From: Chitinophaga pinensis
Lineage (GTDB): Bacteria; Bacteroidota; Bacteroidia; Chitinophagales; UBA10324
Direction: 5' to 3'
Assembly: GCA_945903305.1 (NCBI GenBank)
Contig: CAMDOA010000005.1
Span: 1-64,000 of the forward strand
DNA: 64,000 bases
How positions within the stretch are numbered: the first letter of the stretch is position 1; each line of letters starts with the position of its first letter. The position numbers were made by a program, and so were the translations under genes. The notes below the pieces were generated by a model that saw only the letters and a program-made list of their open reading frames with translations, made no database searches and was not told the origin of the DNA. This document shows positions 11,200 to 21,854 of the stretch, one piece after another.

Positions 11200-11207
11200 T
11201 ATATTTG
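11200..11207 (+). promoter_or_regulatory. Bacteroidetes-type -7 element TATATTTG upstream of the 11302 CDS
   Basis: Exact TAnnTTTG match in the intergenic region; no good -33 TTTG at the expected spacing; would imply a leader of about 90 nt. Confidence 0.4.
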
Positions 11208-11301
11208 TGTGAGTGAATTTTAATTCGTTCACCCAACCTTTCACGCTAAATAATTCGTGTATAACAAAGAGCGCTAAAACTTTCAATCAAAAAATTTCAT
11301 T

Positions 11302-14300
11302 ATGAAAAACACCACACATTTTTTCGAAACAAAAATCAGTAACAGTATGAAATCAATTCTGTTAACGATCTTTTTAATTTCATGCAGTTTGTTCAGTAAC
11401 GCACAAACTTCTAATCTCACTTTTGTTTTATTGCAACCGGTTTGCAATAACGATGGTATTTTAGAAGTGCAAACTTCCACGCTAACCATTCCATACACAC
11501 TCACTTACTATTTCCCGAGCGGAACTGTATTTGTAACTCCGGCCACAGTGAACGACACAATTTTCAATTACAATGGCTGTGATTTTTATGTTGTGGGTTC
11601 TGATGGGGTTGGTAATAGTGCTTATGGCTTTTACCAGGGCGCACCACCATTTACTTACAATGTATCAACTACCGGGGCAGTTTGTCCTGCACTTGGAACT
11701 GCCACTGCAACAGTTACAGGCGGCACAGCTCCTTACTCATATGTATGGACTGAATTAACAAGCGGTGTTGTTATGTCAACTACAAATCCGGCAAGTTTGC
11801 CAGCCGGAAATTACCAGGTATTAATTACCGATGCTGCGGGATGTGTATATGGTTCATATGCTAATTACGATTCCATCTGGATATGGAACAGTTCATCAAT
11901 TGTTTATACAGTTGCTACTACTCCGGCCAATTGCACAAATGGAACAGCTACTGTAATGGGTTTATCAGGCGGCATTGCTCCTTATTCTTATCAGTGGAGT
12001 AATGGCGCAAACTCTGCAGCTATCACAGGATTACAGATGGGAAGTTACATGGTTACAGTTACTGATGCGCAAGGATGCTATACCGTAAACTACGCTTACA
12101 TTTCTCAGGCAATCACTATAATAGCAAACCCAACTGCTACTCCTGCAACATGTTTGCAAAATGATGGAAGCGCCATTGCTTTCGGAGGGGGAGGAGTTCC
12201 ACCCTATTCTTATATGTGGGATAATGGGCAGCAAACTCAAACAGCTACCGGATTAATTGCCGGATATTATTTTGTAACCGTTACTGATGCCAACAATTGC
12301 GTTGGGCAAGGTTATGTAAATATTTTAGCAAGCACCCCCATTACAGCAACTTATTCAAGCACGCCAAGTTCATGCACTGCGCCTACAGGAACTGCTACTG
12401 TAGTTATTACCGGAGGCACCGCACCTTACACCACAATCTGGTACACTTTCCCGGCGCAAAACGGAGTTACAGCAACTAATTTATCTGCCGGTAATTATGG
12501 ATTTCATATTACCGATGCAGTGGGTTGCGTACGAACCGGAAGTGTTTCCGTAAGTCCAATCAGTATTGTAGCTGCCAATGTTTCAACGGGAAATGCTACT
12601 TGTCCGTTATCAAATGGAAGTGCAAGTGTGATGGTTACTTCGGGTGCCGCTCCATATACTTATTCTTGGAATACAGGTTCAACAAACACTTCAATCAGCA
12701 GTTTAGCTGCCGGTGGTTACTCGTGTATAATAACTGATAACATGAATTGTTCAATAACAAAATATGCGTCGGTGCAGGTTTCAAGTCCGGTGAATGTGGG
12801 TGTGGCTACCACTCCGGCAAGTTGCATTTTCAGTGCCGATGGAAATATTGTAGCTATTGTAAATGGCGGAACTCCTCCTTATTCTTATTCGTGGAGTACT
12901 GGTGGCACCACCAATTTAGCTTCAGGGCTTACTGCCGGAAACTACAGTGTGTATGTAACCGATGCCAATGGTTGTCATGATTATACCTGGACTAATCTGG
13001 GTTACAATGCAGCTAACAACAGTTGTTTCTGCACCATTACCGGAAAAGTGTATGAAGATTTAAATGGTAATTGCGCGTGGGATGCCGGTGAAGTAGGTAT
13101 TCAGAATATCATGATTCATGCAAGTGGATTGGGATATACTTTTACTGATGCCAATGGAATTTATTCGTTCATAGCACCAAGTGGTACTTATACTTTATCT
13201 GAATCAGTTCAATATTATTATCCGTTAGCAGCTTGTCAGATAAATGCGGTTGCGGTTACTGTTACTGCTGCATCGGGTTGTGTTTCAACAGTTGATTTTG
13301 CCAATGTGATTAATCCGATACATGATGTGCAGATTTCAACTACCTACATGATTCCTCCAATTCCCGGAAATATTTTTAATCAAACAGTAGTGGTTTCGAA
13401 TAACGGAACATTAACTGAAACTGATATTGATATGGGTTACACGCATGATGGTCAGCTTGTGTTCAACAATGTTTCGCCTTCATTATTTACTCAGCAAAAT
13501 GCGGGCACCTATCCGAATTGGTACAGCATCAGTGCAGGTTTTCCAATACTTACACCGGCTGCTGATCAAAGTTTTAATGTACAGTACAATGTGGCCACTA
13601 ATATTCCATTGGGAACTGCAGTAGTTTTTCAGGATACCGTTGCCTACACTTCTCCTATTACTAATTGGTTGAATGATTATACTCCGTGGAACAATGTCAA
13701 TTATTTTATCAATACAGTAGTTGGTTCGTGGGATCCGAATTTTAAAGAAGTGAATCCAAACGGAACAGGCGCTCCCGGATATATTACCGTTGATGATTCA
13801 GTTTTGAACTACACGCTTCACTTTCAAAATACCGGAACTTATGCCGCACAAAAAGTAGTGTTGATTGATACTTTGGATAGCGACCTTGATATTACTTCGT
13901 TGATGCCTTACTGGTCGAATCATAGTTATGTAACAGATGTCAGTGAAGATGGAATTGTAAAATTCACATTCGATAACATCAATTTACCCGACAGCGCAAG
14001 CAGTCCGCTTGGCAGCATCGGAATCCTGATGTATTCCATTCATCAGAAACCAAATCTGGCTGTTGGAACAGAAATAAAAAATTCGGTTTCCATTTATTTT
14101 GATTACAACGCACCGGTTAAAACAAACACCACTTTAAATACCATTGATGATTTAGAATCGGTAAATGAAATAACCGCAAACAAAGTTTTGGAGTTTACAC
14201 TTTACCCGAATCCGGCAACACAATCGGTTTCGTTGCTGATTAACAGCAACGATGCAAGCAATAATGCAAAAATTAAATTCTATACAATTTTGGGAAGTGA

Positions 14301-14442
14301 AATGCTTTCGCAAACAGTGAAATTAAATGCCGGAAAAAATGTATTGAAAGCTGATGTTAGTTCACTCACTGCCGGAATGTACTTTGTTGAAATTACTGAT
14401 GGAGCAAATAGTATGATGAAAAAACTAAGTGTGGTTAAATAA
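11302..14442 (+). CDS. SprB-repeat-containing secreted protein with T9SS type A sorting domain
   Basis: Multiple SprB-type repeats (GGTAPYSYVWTEL...LPAGNYQVLITDAAGC); SdrD-like segment (GKVYEDLNGNCAWDAGEVGIQNI); C-term FTLYPNPATQSVSL...GMYFVEITDGANSMMKKLSVVK. Confidence 0.88.
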   Translation: MKNTTHFFETKISNSMKSILLTIFLISCSLFSNAQTSNLTFVLLQPVCNNDGILEVQTSTLTIPYTLTYYFPSGTVFVTPATVNDTIFNYNGCDFYVVGSDGVGNSAYGFYQGAPPFTYNVSTTGAVCPALGTATATVTGGTAPYSYVWTELTSGVVMSTTNPASLPAGNYQVLITDAAGCVYGSYANYDSIWIWNSSSIVYTVATTPANCTNGTATVMGLSGGIAPYSYQWSNGANSAAITGLQMGSYMVTVTDAQGCYTVNYAYISQAITIIANPTATPATCLQNDGSAIAFGGGGVPPYSYMWDNGQQTQTATGLIAGYYFVTVTDANNCVGQGYVNILASTPITATYSSTPSSCTAPTGTATVVITGGTAPYTTIWYTFPAQNGVTATNLSAGNYGFHITDAVGCVRTGSVSVSPISIVAANVSTGNATCPLSNGSASVMVTSGAAPYTYSWNTGSTNTSISSLAAGGYSCIITDNMNCSITKYASVQVSSPVNVGVATTPASCIFSADGNIVAIVNGGTPPYSYSWSTGGTTNLASGLTAGNYSVYVTDANGCHDYTWTNLGYNAANNSCFCTITGKVYEDLNGNCAWDAGEVGIQNIMIHASGLGYTFTDANGIYSFIAPSGTYTLSESVQYYYPLAACQINAVAVTVTAASGCVSTVDFANVINPIHDVQISTTYMIPPIPGNIFNQTVVVSNNGTLTETDIDMGYTHDGQLVFNNVSPSLFTQQNAGTYPNWYSISAGFPILTPAADQSFNVQYNVATNIPLGTAVVFQDTVAYTSPITNWLNDYTPWNNVNYFINTVVGSWDPNFKEVNPNGTGAPGYITVDDSVLNYTLHFQNTGTYAAQKVVLIDTLDSDLDITSLMPYWSNHSYVTDVSEDGIVKFTFDNINLPDSASSPLGSIGILMYSIHQKPNLAVGTEIKNSVSIYFDYNAPVKTNTTLNTIDDLESVNEITANKVLEFTLYPNPATQSVSLLINSNDASNNAKIKFYTILGSEMLSQTVKLNAGKNVLKADVSSLTAGMYFVEITDGANSMMKKLSVVK

Positions 14443-14468
14443 AATTAATAGCTTGAAATACATGCCAG

Positions 14469-14496
14469 GAGGTCACCGGTTGGCGACCTCTTTTTT
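14469..14496 (+). terminator. Rho-independent terminator
   Basis: gaggtcaccggttggcgacctc hairpin (one internal mismatch) followed by tttttt. Confidence 0.8.
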
Positions 14497-14649
14497 GTTT
14501 TACGAAACAATAACAAAATTTAATTTCCGTTCACACCGCTTTTGCATTCCCTTGTTTACATTTCGTTTTTTTTAAAAGCCAACTATTTCCAATAAGTTTC
14601 TATTAAAAAATGAAAAATATATATCCGGACAAAAACTTAAAATAACTGA

Positions 14650-17061
14650 ATGCATTTTATAAAACTCATTGCTCTCCTCTGGTTGCTTTTTTTATTCAAT
14701 ACAAATTTTTCATCGGCGCAATCATTCACCTTTAGCGGATATGTGAGCGATGCAAAAACAAATGAACGATTGATAGGCGCCAATGTTTTTGACCCAATCA
14801 GAAAAGTTGGTACAGCTACAAATGCTTTTGGTTTTTTCAGCATCACACTCACCGGAACCGATTCAGCAACTTTAATTGCAAGTTATGTGGGCTACACTAC
14901 AGAAATATTAAAATACCCGATGACGATTGATAAAGAAATCAATCTGTTGCTTTCACCATCAGTAACACTGGGTGAAATAATTGTAACCGGTTCAAGAGGC
15001 GAACAAATTCAGGAGCGCTCGCAAATGAGCGAAATAACTTTAACACCCGACCAGCTGAAAAATATACCAGCCTTGTTTGGTGAAGCCGATTTGTTAAAAG
15101 CTATTCAATTACTTCCCGGCATTCAATCTGGCGGCGAAGGAAGCAGCGGCTTGTATGTACGAGGTGGCGGCCCCGATCAGAATTTAATTTTACTGGATGG
15201 TGCACCGGTTTATAATGTGTCGCACTTGTTTGGTTTCTTCTCGGTTTTTAATCCTGACGCCATAAAAAATGTCAGCATTTTTACGGGTGGATTTCCTGCA
15301 CGATACGGCGGTAGGTTATCATCAGTGATTGATATTGCAATGAAGGATGGTAATCAGCAGGATTTTACAGTGGATGCAACTGTGGGTGTTATATCAAGCA
15401 AGTTTACTTTCGAAGGGCCAATTAAAAAAAACAAATCGTCGTTCATTATTTCAGCACGAAGAACTTACCTGGATATAATTGCCAAGCCAATAATTTATTC
15501 CATGGCACAAGGACAAGGAACAGGCGGTTATTATTTTTATGATTTAAACGGAAAGGTTAACTACACCCTCAATTCAAAAAACAGAATTTATTTAAGCGGT
15601 TACCTGGGCAACGATAAATTTTATGCCAGGAGCGAAAACAAGTACGACACCGGAATTGAACAAGTGGAAACCAGTGATAAGTATAGTTTAGGTTGGGGAA
15701 ACATTACGAGCACACTTCGTTGGAATCATCAGTACAATAAAAAAACATTTAACAACCTGAGTTTGATTTATACAAAATTCAAATTTGATATTGGTGCAGA
15801 ACTTTATCAAAAAACTATCGACGATTTTGGAACTACTATTCAGAACGATGCACTCACTTATCTTTCCGGCGTGCAGGATTATACTGTGAAAAATGATATT
15901 GACTGGATCCCCACTCCGAATCATTATATAAAAATAGGCGCTGCATACACTTATCATCAATTCAGCACCGGCGCTTATCAATATCTGTCAGAACAAAACA
16001 ACAACAGTTTGCTCGATACAACTGTGGGTGCAAAACCTATTTATTCAAACGAAGGATATATATATATCGAAGATGATTGGCAGTTATCTCAAAAACTGAA
16101 AGCGAATATTGGTTTGCACTACTCCGCGGATTTAGTAAAGGGAAAGTGGTACACCAAACCGGAACCACGCATTTCGCTTCGTTACTTGTTAAAGGAAAAC
16201 AGTTCGGTGAAAGCATCGTTCTGCACGATGCAACAATACATTCATTTGCTTTCAAACAGCAACATTGGTTTGCCCACTGATTTGTGGGTGCCAGCAACTG
16301 ATAAAGTGCCGGCACAATATTCGTGGCAACCGGCAATTGGCTACAGTCAATCGTTCAAAATAAATAATCACAATTGCGAATTCACACTCGAAGGTTATTA
16401 CAAAGACATGCATGGAGTGATTGATTATTTAGGTGGCGCCAACTTTTTAAGCACCGCCGAAACATGGGAAGATAAAGTGGCCATCGGACGCGGGTGGAGT
16501 TATGGCAGCGAAATTTTTATTCAGAAAAAAACCGGCAAACTCACCGGGTGGGTTGGTTATACTTTAAGCTGGAGCTGGCGGCAGTTTGATGAAATAAATT
16601 TTGGAAATAAATTCCCCTACAAGTACGATAGAAGAAATGATCTAGAAATTGTGGGCACTTACAAACTCACCGAAAATTGTGATTTCGGTTTCACCTGGGT
16701 TTATGGAACCGGCAATGCCATTACCTTACCGGTTGCAAAATATTTTGATGGTGGAAACAATTCGCTCAACAATATTTTAAACGGAGGCAACTATGGATAT
16801 TATGCTCCGGCGGTTGAATTTTATGGAGATAAAAACAGCACGCGCATGAAGGCTTATCACCGATTGGATATTGGTTTCAACTGGCACAAGAAAAAGAAAT
16901 GGGGCGATCGAACTTTCAGCTTGGGCATTTACAATTTGTATAGCCGCAAAAATCCATACTTCTATTTTTTAGATGCCGATAATCAGGGAAATCCGCAATA
17001 CAAAATGATTAGTCTGTTTCCAATCATTCCATCCATTTCTTACTCGCTTCATTTTAATTAG
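14650..17061 (+). CDS. TonB-dependent receptor with carboxypeptidase-like N-terminal domain
   Basis: Signal peptide; FSGYVSDAKTNERLIGANVFDP; plug domain LYVRGGGPDQNLILLDGAPVYNVSHLFGFFSVFNPDAIKNVSIFTGGFPARYGGRLSSVIDI. Confidence 0.93.
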   Translation: MHFIKLIALLWLLFLFNTNFSSAQSFTFSGYVSDAKTNERLIGANVFDPIRKVGTATNAFGFFSITLTGTDSATLIASYVGYTTEILKYPMTIDKEINLLLSPSVTLGEIIVTGSRGEQIQERSQMSEITLTPDQLKNIPALFGEADLLKAIQLLPGIQSGGEGSSGLYVRGGGPDQNLILLDGAPVYNVSHLFGFFSVFNPDAIKNVSIFTGGFPARYGGRLSSVIDIAMKDGNQQDFTVDATVGVISSKFTFEGPIKKNKSSFIISARRTYLDIIAKPIIYSMAQGQGTGGYYFYDLNGKVNYTLNSKNRIYLSGYLGNDKFYARSENKYDTGIEQVETSDKYSLGWGNITSTLRWNHQYNKKTFNNLSLIYTKFKFDIGAELYQKTIDDFGTTIQNDALTYLSGVQDYTVKNDIDWIPTPNHYIKIGAAYTYHQFSTGAYQYLSEQNNNSLLDTTVGAKPIYSNEGYIYIEDDWQLSQKLKANIGLHYSADLVKGKWYTKPEPRISLRYLLKENSSVKASFCTMQQYIHLLSNSNIGLPTDLWVPATDKVPAQYSWQPAIGYSQSFKINNHNCEFTLEGYYKDMHGVIDYLGGANFLSTAETWEDKVAIGRGWSYGSEIFIQKKTGKLTGWVGYTLSWSWRQFDEINFGNKFPYKYDRRNDLEIVGTYKLTENCDFGFTWVYGTGNAITLPVAKYFDGGNNSLNNILNGGNYGYYAPAVEFYGDKNSTRMKAYHRLDIGFNWHKKKKWGDRTFSLGIYNLYSRKNPYFYFLDADNQGNPQYKMISLFPIIPSISYSLHFN

Positions 17062-17107
17062 TATGAAATCAACGATTCACGAATTCCACTTGATAAAATT
17101 TCATCTG

Positions 17108-17989
17108 ATGAGTAATAAATTTTTTCTTACTTCACTCAGCCTACTCCTCATTCTTGTTTCCTTGCAATCCTGTCAAACAATAATTGACATTGACCAGAAG
17201 GAATTTAAAAAACGGTTGGTCATGACAGCAACATTGGATGCCGATACCACCATCAGTGTATTTGTTACACGAACTGTAGGTGCTCTTGCTACCGGATTTC
17301 CGGATTCAATTACCAATGCCATTGTTGATTTGTATGAAGATGGAAATCTGTTATTCAATATTCCTTATGCGTCATTCGGAAATTATGCTCACAACTATCA
17401 TCCTGTTATTGGAAGAACATACAAGGTCAGAGTTTCAGCTCCCGGGTTTGATGAAGCCATTGAAGCAACTACATCCATTCCAGCACCTCCGCAGGTCGAT
17501 ACTTTTTCTTATTCATTAGTCCCAAGTACAACCAACCAACAATGGAGTTCAAATGCGTTAGAAGGAAGCATTACTATAAACGACCCAAGCGGCGAAAACT
17601 ATTATATGATTAAGGCAGTTGATATTTACGCTGATACTTTTTCCAATGAAGAATATTCTAGCATGCTGTATCTGACTACTGATGATCCGCTGATTGGCAA
17701 TTCACAACAATATTCTGCTGCATTAATGTTTACTGATTTTTCATTTGAGGGTTCAGTTTATACAATTCGTTTTAAAAGCGAATCATATGGAGGAAGTTTT
17801 GGAAGCAATCATTTAACCTACAAAGTTTATTCACTCAGCAGAGAAAGTTATTTATACCTGACATCGTTGCAGAATTATTACAACAATAAAGATAATCCGT
17901 TTTCAGAACCGGTGCAGGTTTATAGCAATGTAAGCAGTCAGATGGGAATTCTTGGAGCTGTGAGTAAATGGGAAACGCTGATATTTTAG
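17108..17989 (+). CDS. DUF4249-family lipoprotein
   Basis: Lipobox LVSLQSC; partner position directly after a TonB-dependent receptor; KRLVMTATLDADTTISVFVTRT. Start moved to the internal Met (MSNKFFLTS) before the signal peptide. Confidence 0.8.
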   Translation: MSNKFFLTSLSLLLILVSLQSCQTIIDIDQKEFKKRLVMTATLDADTTISVFVTRTVGALATGFPDSITNAIVDLYEDGNLLFNIPYASFGNYAHNYHPVIGRTYKVRVSAPGFDEAIEATTSIPAPPQVDTFSYSLVPSTTNQQWSSNALEGSITINDPSGENYYMIKAVDIYADTFSNEEYSSMLYLTTDDPLIGNSQQYSAALMFTDFSFEGSVYTIRFKSESYGGSFGSNHLTYKVYSLSRESYLYLTSLQNYYNNKDNPFSEPVQVYSNVSSQMGILGAVSKWETLIF

Positions 17990-18043
17990 TTGAGAAATTG
18001 AAGATTATTAACTGATGCACCATAAAATGAACAAACCTGTTTC

Positions 18044-18583
18044 ATGAAAACAATTTTCATTATCGGGTTTATGACCGCCGGGAAATCACGAGAAGGAAAG
18101 CGATTAGCTAAATTGATGAAAATGAAATTTATTGATTTAGACAGGGTTATTGAAGCCAATGAAAAAAGAACGGTATCAGAAATATTTACTGAAAAGGGAG
18201 AAGAGTATTTCAGAGCAAAAGAGGGGGGGGCATTGCGAGCAATAAACACCAACGAAAATTGTATTGTGAGTTGCGGCGGCGGAACTCCGTGTTTTTTTGA
18301 TAATATGAATTGGATGTTAAAGCAAGGTATTGTGGTTTGGTTGAAAATATCTACTGAAGAAATTTTGAAAAGAGTTGGTGAATCAAAAAAGAAAAGACCA
18401 CTGCTGAATAATTTGAACGGCGTAAAGCTGATTAATTTTATTCAGGAAAAGTATAATGAGCGTGAAGTATTTTATTCGAAAGCACCAATTCAAATTAATA
18501 CAGAAAATATTTCGATTGAAAATTTAATGCAAATGATATTGAGTTATAAAAATGAAATTAATAACAAACAGCAGGGTGATTGA
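18044..18583 (+). CDS. aroK: Shikimate kinase
   Basis: GFMTAGKSREGKRLAKLMKMKFIDLDRVIE, EEYFRAKEGGALRAI, VSCGGGTPCF, KKRPLLNNLNG: shikimate kinase motifs. Confidence 0.85.
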   Translation: MKTIFIIGFMTAGKSREGKRLAKLMKMKFIDLDRVIEANEKRTVSEIFTEKGEEYFRAKEGGALRAINTNENCIVSCGGGTPCFFDNMNWMLKQGIVVWLKISTEEILKRVGESKKKRPLLNNLNGVKLINFIQEKYNEREVFYSKAPIQINTENISIENLMQMILSYKNEINNKQQGD

Positions 18584-18628
18584 ATTGAAAAACAGAATTT
18601 CTATTTATTAAAAACAGAAAGATAAATT

Positions 18629-18970
18629 TTAATTTTTAGTCTTTATTTTTTTTGATTCTGAAATTAAACTATAAGATAAATCAATCCATTCTTTAAGTTG
18701 CGAGGTGGTCAGTTTTCCGGTTACAATAATGGTGTTCCAGTGTTTTTTGTTCATGTGATAGCCCGGTTGAATACAATCAAATTGTTCGCGCAATTCAATT
18801 GCTAATTCAGGAGTGCATTTCACATTAAATTGAACCGGTTCATTATTCAAAGGAAGAAGTAAAAACATTTTCCCTGATACTTTAAAAACTAAAACATCAG
18901 GCCCAAATGGCAATGATTCTTCCACTCCCGGTTTAGCAAGACAGTAGTCACGGATTGCATCAATATTCAT
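18629..18970 (-). CDS. MmcQ/YjbR family protein
   Basis: MNIDAIRDYCLAKPGVEESLPFGPDVLVFKVSGKMFLLL...HMNKKHWNTIIVTG is typical of the MmcQ/YjbR fold. Confidence 0.88.
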   Translation of the reverse strand: MNIDAIRDYCLAKPGVEESLPFGPDVLVFKVSGKMFLLLPLNNEPVQFNVKCTPELAIELREQFDCIQPGYHMNKKHWNTIIVTGKLTTSQLKEWIDLSYSLISESKKIKTKN

Positions 18971-19040
18971 TTCAAATAAAACACTTTATTAAAAAATTAT
19001 TTCAGAAACAGGGTGAATGCAAAATTGAAAACTGTATTTT

Positions 19041-19544
19041 TTAACTGAGATAAACACCTGTTTCTTCACCAAAATCTACCGTAATGTGTTCCTGCATATT
19101 CGTTGATAACAGTAAGCCCACATAATCTGCCGATACTGGAAATTGTTTATGCTTTCTATCAATCAATACCATTACCTGCACTTTTTTAGGTTCTGATAGC
19201 ATTAACGGTTTCATGGCAAAAAATAAGGTGCGGCCGGTGTGCGCCACATCATCTACCACAATAATGGTTTTGTTTTTTAACTCAACATCCGGCATGCTGC
19301 AAATTATTTTTTCAGATACAGGATTTGTTTTAGTAATAGTTATAAAACATATTTTGATTGACAAACCGGAATTGTTTTTTAATTGTTTATATAATTTGTC
19401 TGCCAGTATATATCCGTTTTCTTTAATACCGGCAATAACTATCTCTTCATTTTCATCGCAGTTTTCAAGAATCTCAAAACTGATTCGCTCAATCTTTTTC
19501 TTAATATCAGAAGCAGAGAGCAGTGGTGTTCGGTTTTTTTCCAT
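19041..19544 (-). CDS. Phosphoribosyltransferase (PyrR-like)
   Basis: PRPP motif TIIVVDDVAHTGRTLFFAMKPL; ATG immediately follows the TAA of the upstream protease gene. Confidence 0.85.
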   Translation of the reverse strand: MEKNRTPLLSASDIKKKIERISFEILENCDENEEIVIAGIKENGYILADKLYKQLKNNSGLSIKICFITITKTNPVSEKIICSMPDVELKNKTIIVVDDVAHTGRTLFFAMKPLMLSEPKKVQVMVLIDRKHKQFPVSADYVGLLLSTNMQEHITVDFGEETGVYLS

Positions 19545-21854
19545 TTATAATTTTACCAGCTTACTGACCGCCAAAATAGTTTTTCCATCTTTTAAAATAC
19601 AATAGTAAATTCCGGATGGGTAATTTTTAAAATCCACTTTATTTTGATTTTTTATTTCATGATTATTTTCTGAATCAGAAATTAATTTTTTCGAAAAAAT
19701 TTCTTGCCCATAAATATTGACAATTGTAATTATTTGTTCTGCAGTTGTGTGCGAATAAAAAATATTAAACTCATTTGCAGTGGGGTTTGGGTAAATGGTA
19801 AAATCAATTGTGCTTTTTAATTCCGCAATTCCATCAACAATGCAACTGCTGTCGTTGATCGTTGCTAATGGATTGTAGTTTAAGGCAGTTGAATCGGTGC
19901 AGCCATAAACAAGTAAAGTTTGTAAAAAATTAAAGGCATCAACTTTTCCATATCCCCATTTAATATTTGGCACCAGTGTAGTAGTGAAGCTGTCGGTGTA
20001 TGCTGATGCAAGTAAAGCATCCTTTATTTCTTTCCAATCAAGCGAAGGATATCGTTGCATATACAACCCGATTACTCCGGCAACTACCGGTGCTGCCATG
20101 CTGGTTCCGCCATCAATCAGGTGAAGACTATCAGCACTAACTTTCCAGGAACTGGCCCCACCAATAAATGTCGCTTGCATACTTAACATTAATGCGCCGA
20201 AAGTATTATTGCCTGAGGCAGAAATATCCGGTTTCATTCTGCCATCGCGAGTGGGACCAATACTGCTTGTAAAGCCCCGTTCACCAACTGTATCTGTGGT
20301 AGAATAAGTACTTCCTGTAACTTCGGTCCATGTGTTCCGGTTATTGAAATTGGCAACAGTGATTACAATTTCACTGCATTGAAAACTGCTTACAATTGTT
20401 TGTGTTTGATTCGGACTTCTGTATCGTGCAACATCCGGATAAGATGAAACCGGCGGCAAACTTACTGTTTTAATCATATCACTTGTTCCGGTATAAGTAG
20501 GTTGGCTCCAGATATCAAACTGACCGACCCCCTTGGTAATTAACCTGGAAAAGTTTGAGGCATTGTTTGTATTTATTGTAATTAATAAATGATAAGTAGT
20601 GTCAATAGTTTCTGCCTGAATACTAAAATCTGCGATCGGTGTTCCTGCCCATGTTTTTAATGTATCATTTAGCTGTGCAAAGCCGCCTGAAAAAATAAAA
20701 TCGGTTAATATGTTGTAATAATTTGTTCTTCCTAAATAAGTATATGGACTGTTTAAATCAGCACCGATAGCAAATTGCACATTATCAAACTGACTTTTGT
20801 AAGCCCATAATTCGTAAATAACATTTTGAGTAGAAGGATTAACCTTAAACCAGGTAAATGCTGAATCTGTTTCAACCGGATATTGCAGATGCAATAATCT
20901 GTTTCCCGCATTACCGGCGGCTGCAACAAATGAACGGGAACTATCAGCAACAATTAAATTTGAAATGGATAAAGCGGGTAAATCCAATCCATCATGCGAA
21001 CCATTATAGGTTCCAACACTTGCATTTATTACACAGGGTTTTCCTAAAAAAACGGCTTTTGTATAAATATAATTTACTGCATCAACGGTATTGTTTAAAA
21101 AATTTGGGCCTAAGTCAGCAGCCACAAAAATAATATCCGACTTGGGTGCAACTCCCTGATAAAGTGTATTATCAGGATCGCCACAAGCTGCTCCGGTTAC
21201 CACACTGCCATGACTGAGCGCGCTCGTGGTTGGAACATATAAACAACCGGCATTTATTGAGGCTGCATCCCATTCCTGGCCATAGTTAAACGGCATGGGT
21301 GTGCTTCCGCCAGAAGTATCAATTTGCGACCATAAATATTTTATCCGAGTGTTTCCGCTGGCATCAATAAAATCGGGATGGTAAATATCAATTTCAGTAT
21401 CAATAATCCCGATTATTACTCCGGTTCCATCATATGCTTGAGGGAGAGGTGACTGACCTTGCTTTACAGGAGTAATGTTAGCATGAATATCGGTCTGATC
21501 ATCTAAAGTATGACCAATTCCATGGCGGCCTTCAATTCTTTTTATTCCGCTGGTTTGCGATAAAATAAAAATTTTATTTACCGGAAGTGTAACAGCTGAA
21601 ATTTGATTTATTGAATATTTAAAATTTCCTCCCAGATTTTTTACCGCATTTTGAATAATAGTTTCATTGCCCTGAACAAGTAACTGAAGTAATTCATTAC
21701 TGGTTGAATTTTCAATTACATAATTACGAAGCGATAGATTTATAGTGGCTTGTTCCTGTGCGTGAATAATATTTGTAAAATGCAGAAGGAATAACAAACT
21801 AAAAAGGATTTTTCTAAGTGGAAATATGTTTGACAAGGCTGTAATTTTTATCAT
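19545..21854 (-). CDS. S8 (subtilisin-like) secreted peptidase with T9SS type A sorting domain
   Basis: Catalytic motifs VIIGIIDTEIDIYHPDF (D), LSHGSVVTGAACG (H), GGTSMAAPVVAGVIGL (S); C-term FTIYPNPTANEFNIFY...GIYYCILKDGKTILAVSKLVKL. Confidence 0.92.
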   Translation of the reverse strand: MIKITALSNIFPLRKILFSLLFLLHFTNIIHAQEQATINLSLRNYVIENSTSNELLQLLVQGNETIIQNAVKNLGGNFKYSINQISAVTLPVNKIFILSQTSGIKRIEGRHGIGHTLDDQTDIHANITPVKQGQSPLPQAYDGTGVIIGIIDTEIDIYHPDFIDASGNTRIKYLWSQIDTSGGSTPMPFNYGQEWDAASINAGCLYVPTTSALSHGSVVTGAACGDPDNTLYQGVAPKSDIIFVAADLGPNFLNNTVDAVNYIYTKAVFLGKPCVINASVGTYNGSHDGLDLPALSISNLIVADSSRSFVAAAGNAGNRLLHLQYPVETDSAFTWFKVNPSTQNVIYELWAYKSQFDNVQFAIGADLNSPYTYLGRTNYYNILTDFIFSGGFAQLNDTLKTWAGTPIADFSIQAETIDTTYHLLITINTNNASNFSRLITKGVGQFDIWSQPTYTGTSDMIKTVSLPPVSSYPDVARYRSPNQTQTIVSSFQCSEIVITVANFNNRNTWTEVTGSTYSTTDTVGERGFTSSIGPTRDGRMKPDISASGNNTFGALMLSMQATFIGGASSWKVSADSLHLIDGGTSMAAPVVAGVIGLYMQRYPSLDWKEIKDALLASAYTDSFTTTLVPNIKWGYGKVDAFNFLQTLLVYGCTDSTALNYNPLATINDSSCIVDGIAELKSTIDFTIYPNPTANEFNIFYSHTTAEQIITIVNIYGQEIFSKKLISDSENNHEIKNQNKVDFKNYPSGIYYCILKDGKTILAVSKLVKL

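Noticed and set aside
11208-11301. Riboswitch in the leader of the 11302 gene
   Set aside because: Only a weak 5-bp hairpin (gtgaa...ttcac) is visible and no known riboswitch core was recognised.
12297-12980. Out-of-frame ORFs inside the SprB-repeat gene (60, 70, 77 aa)
   Set aside because: Lie fully within a convincing long CDS and have biased composition (Cys/Tyr/Lys-rich) typical of shadow frames.
17063-17107. Upstream Met of the DUF4249 ORF as the true start
   Set aside because: The 15-residue extension precedes a good lipoprotein signal starting at MSNKFFLTS, so 17108 is more likely.
14650-17989. SusC/SusD polysaccharide utilisation locus
   Set aside because: The receptor is followed by a DUF4249 lipoprotein, not a SusD homolog, and no glycoside hydrolases are nearby.
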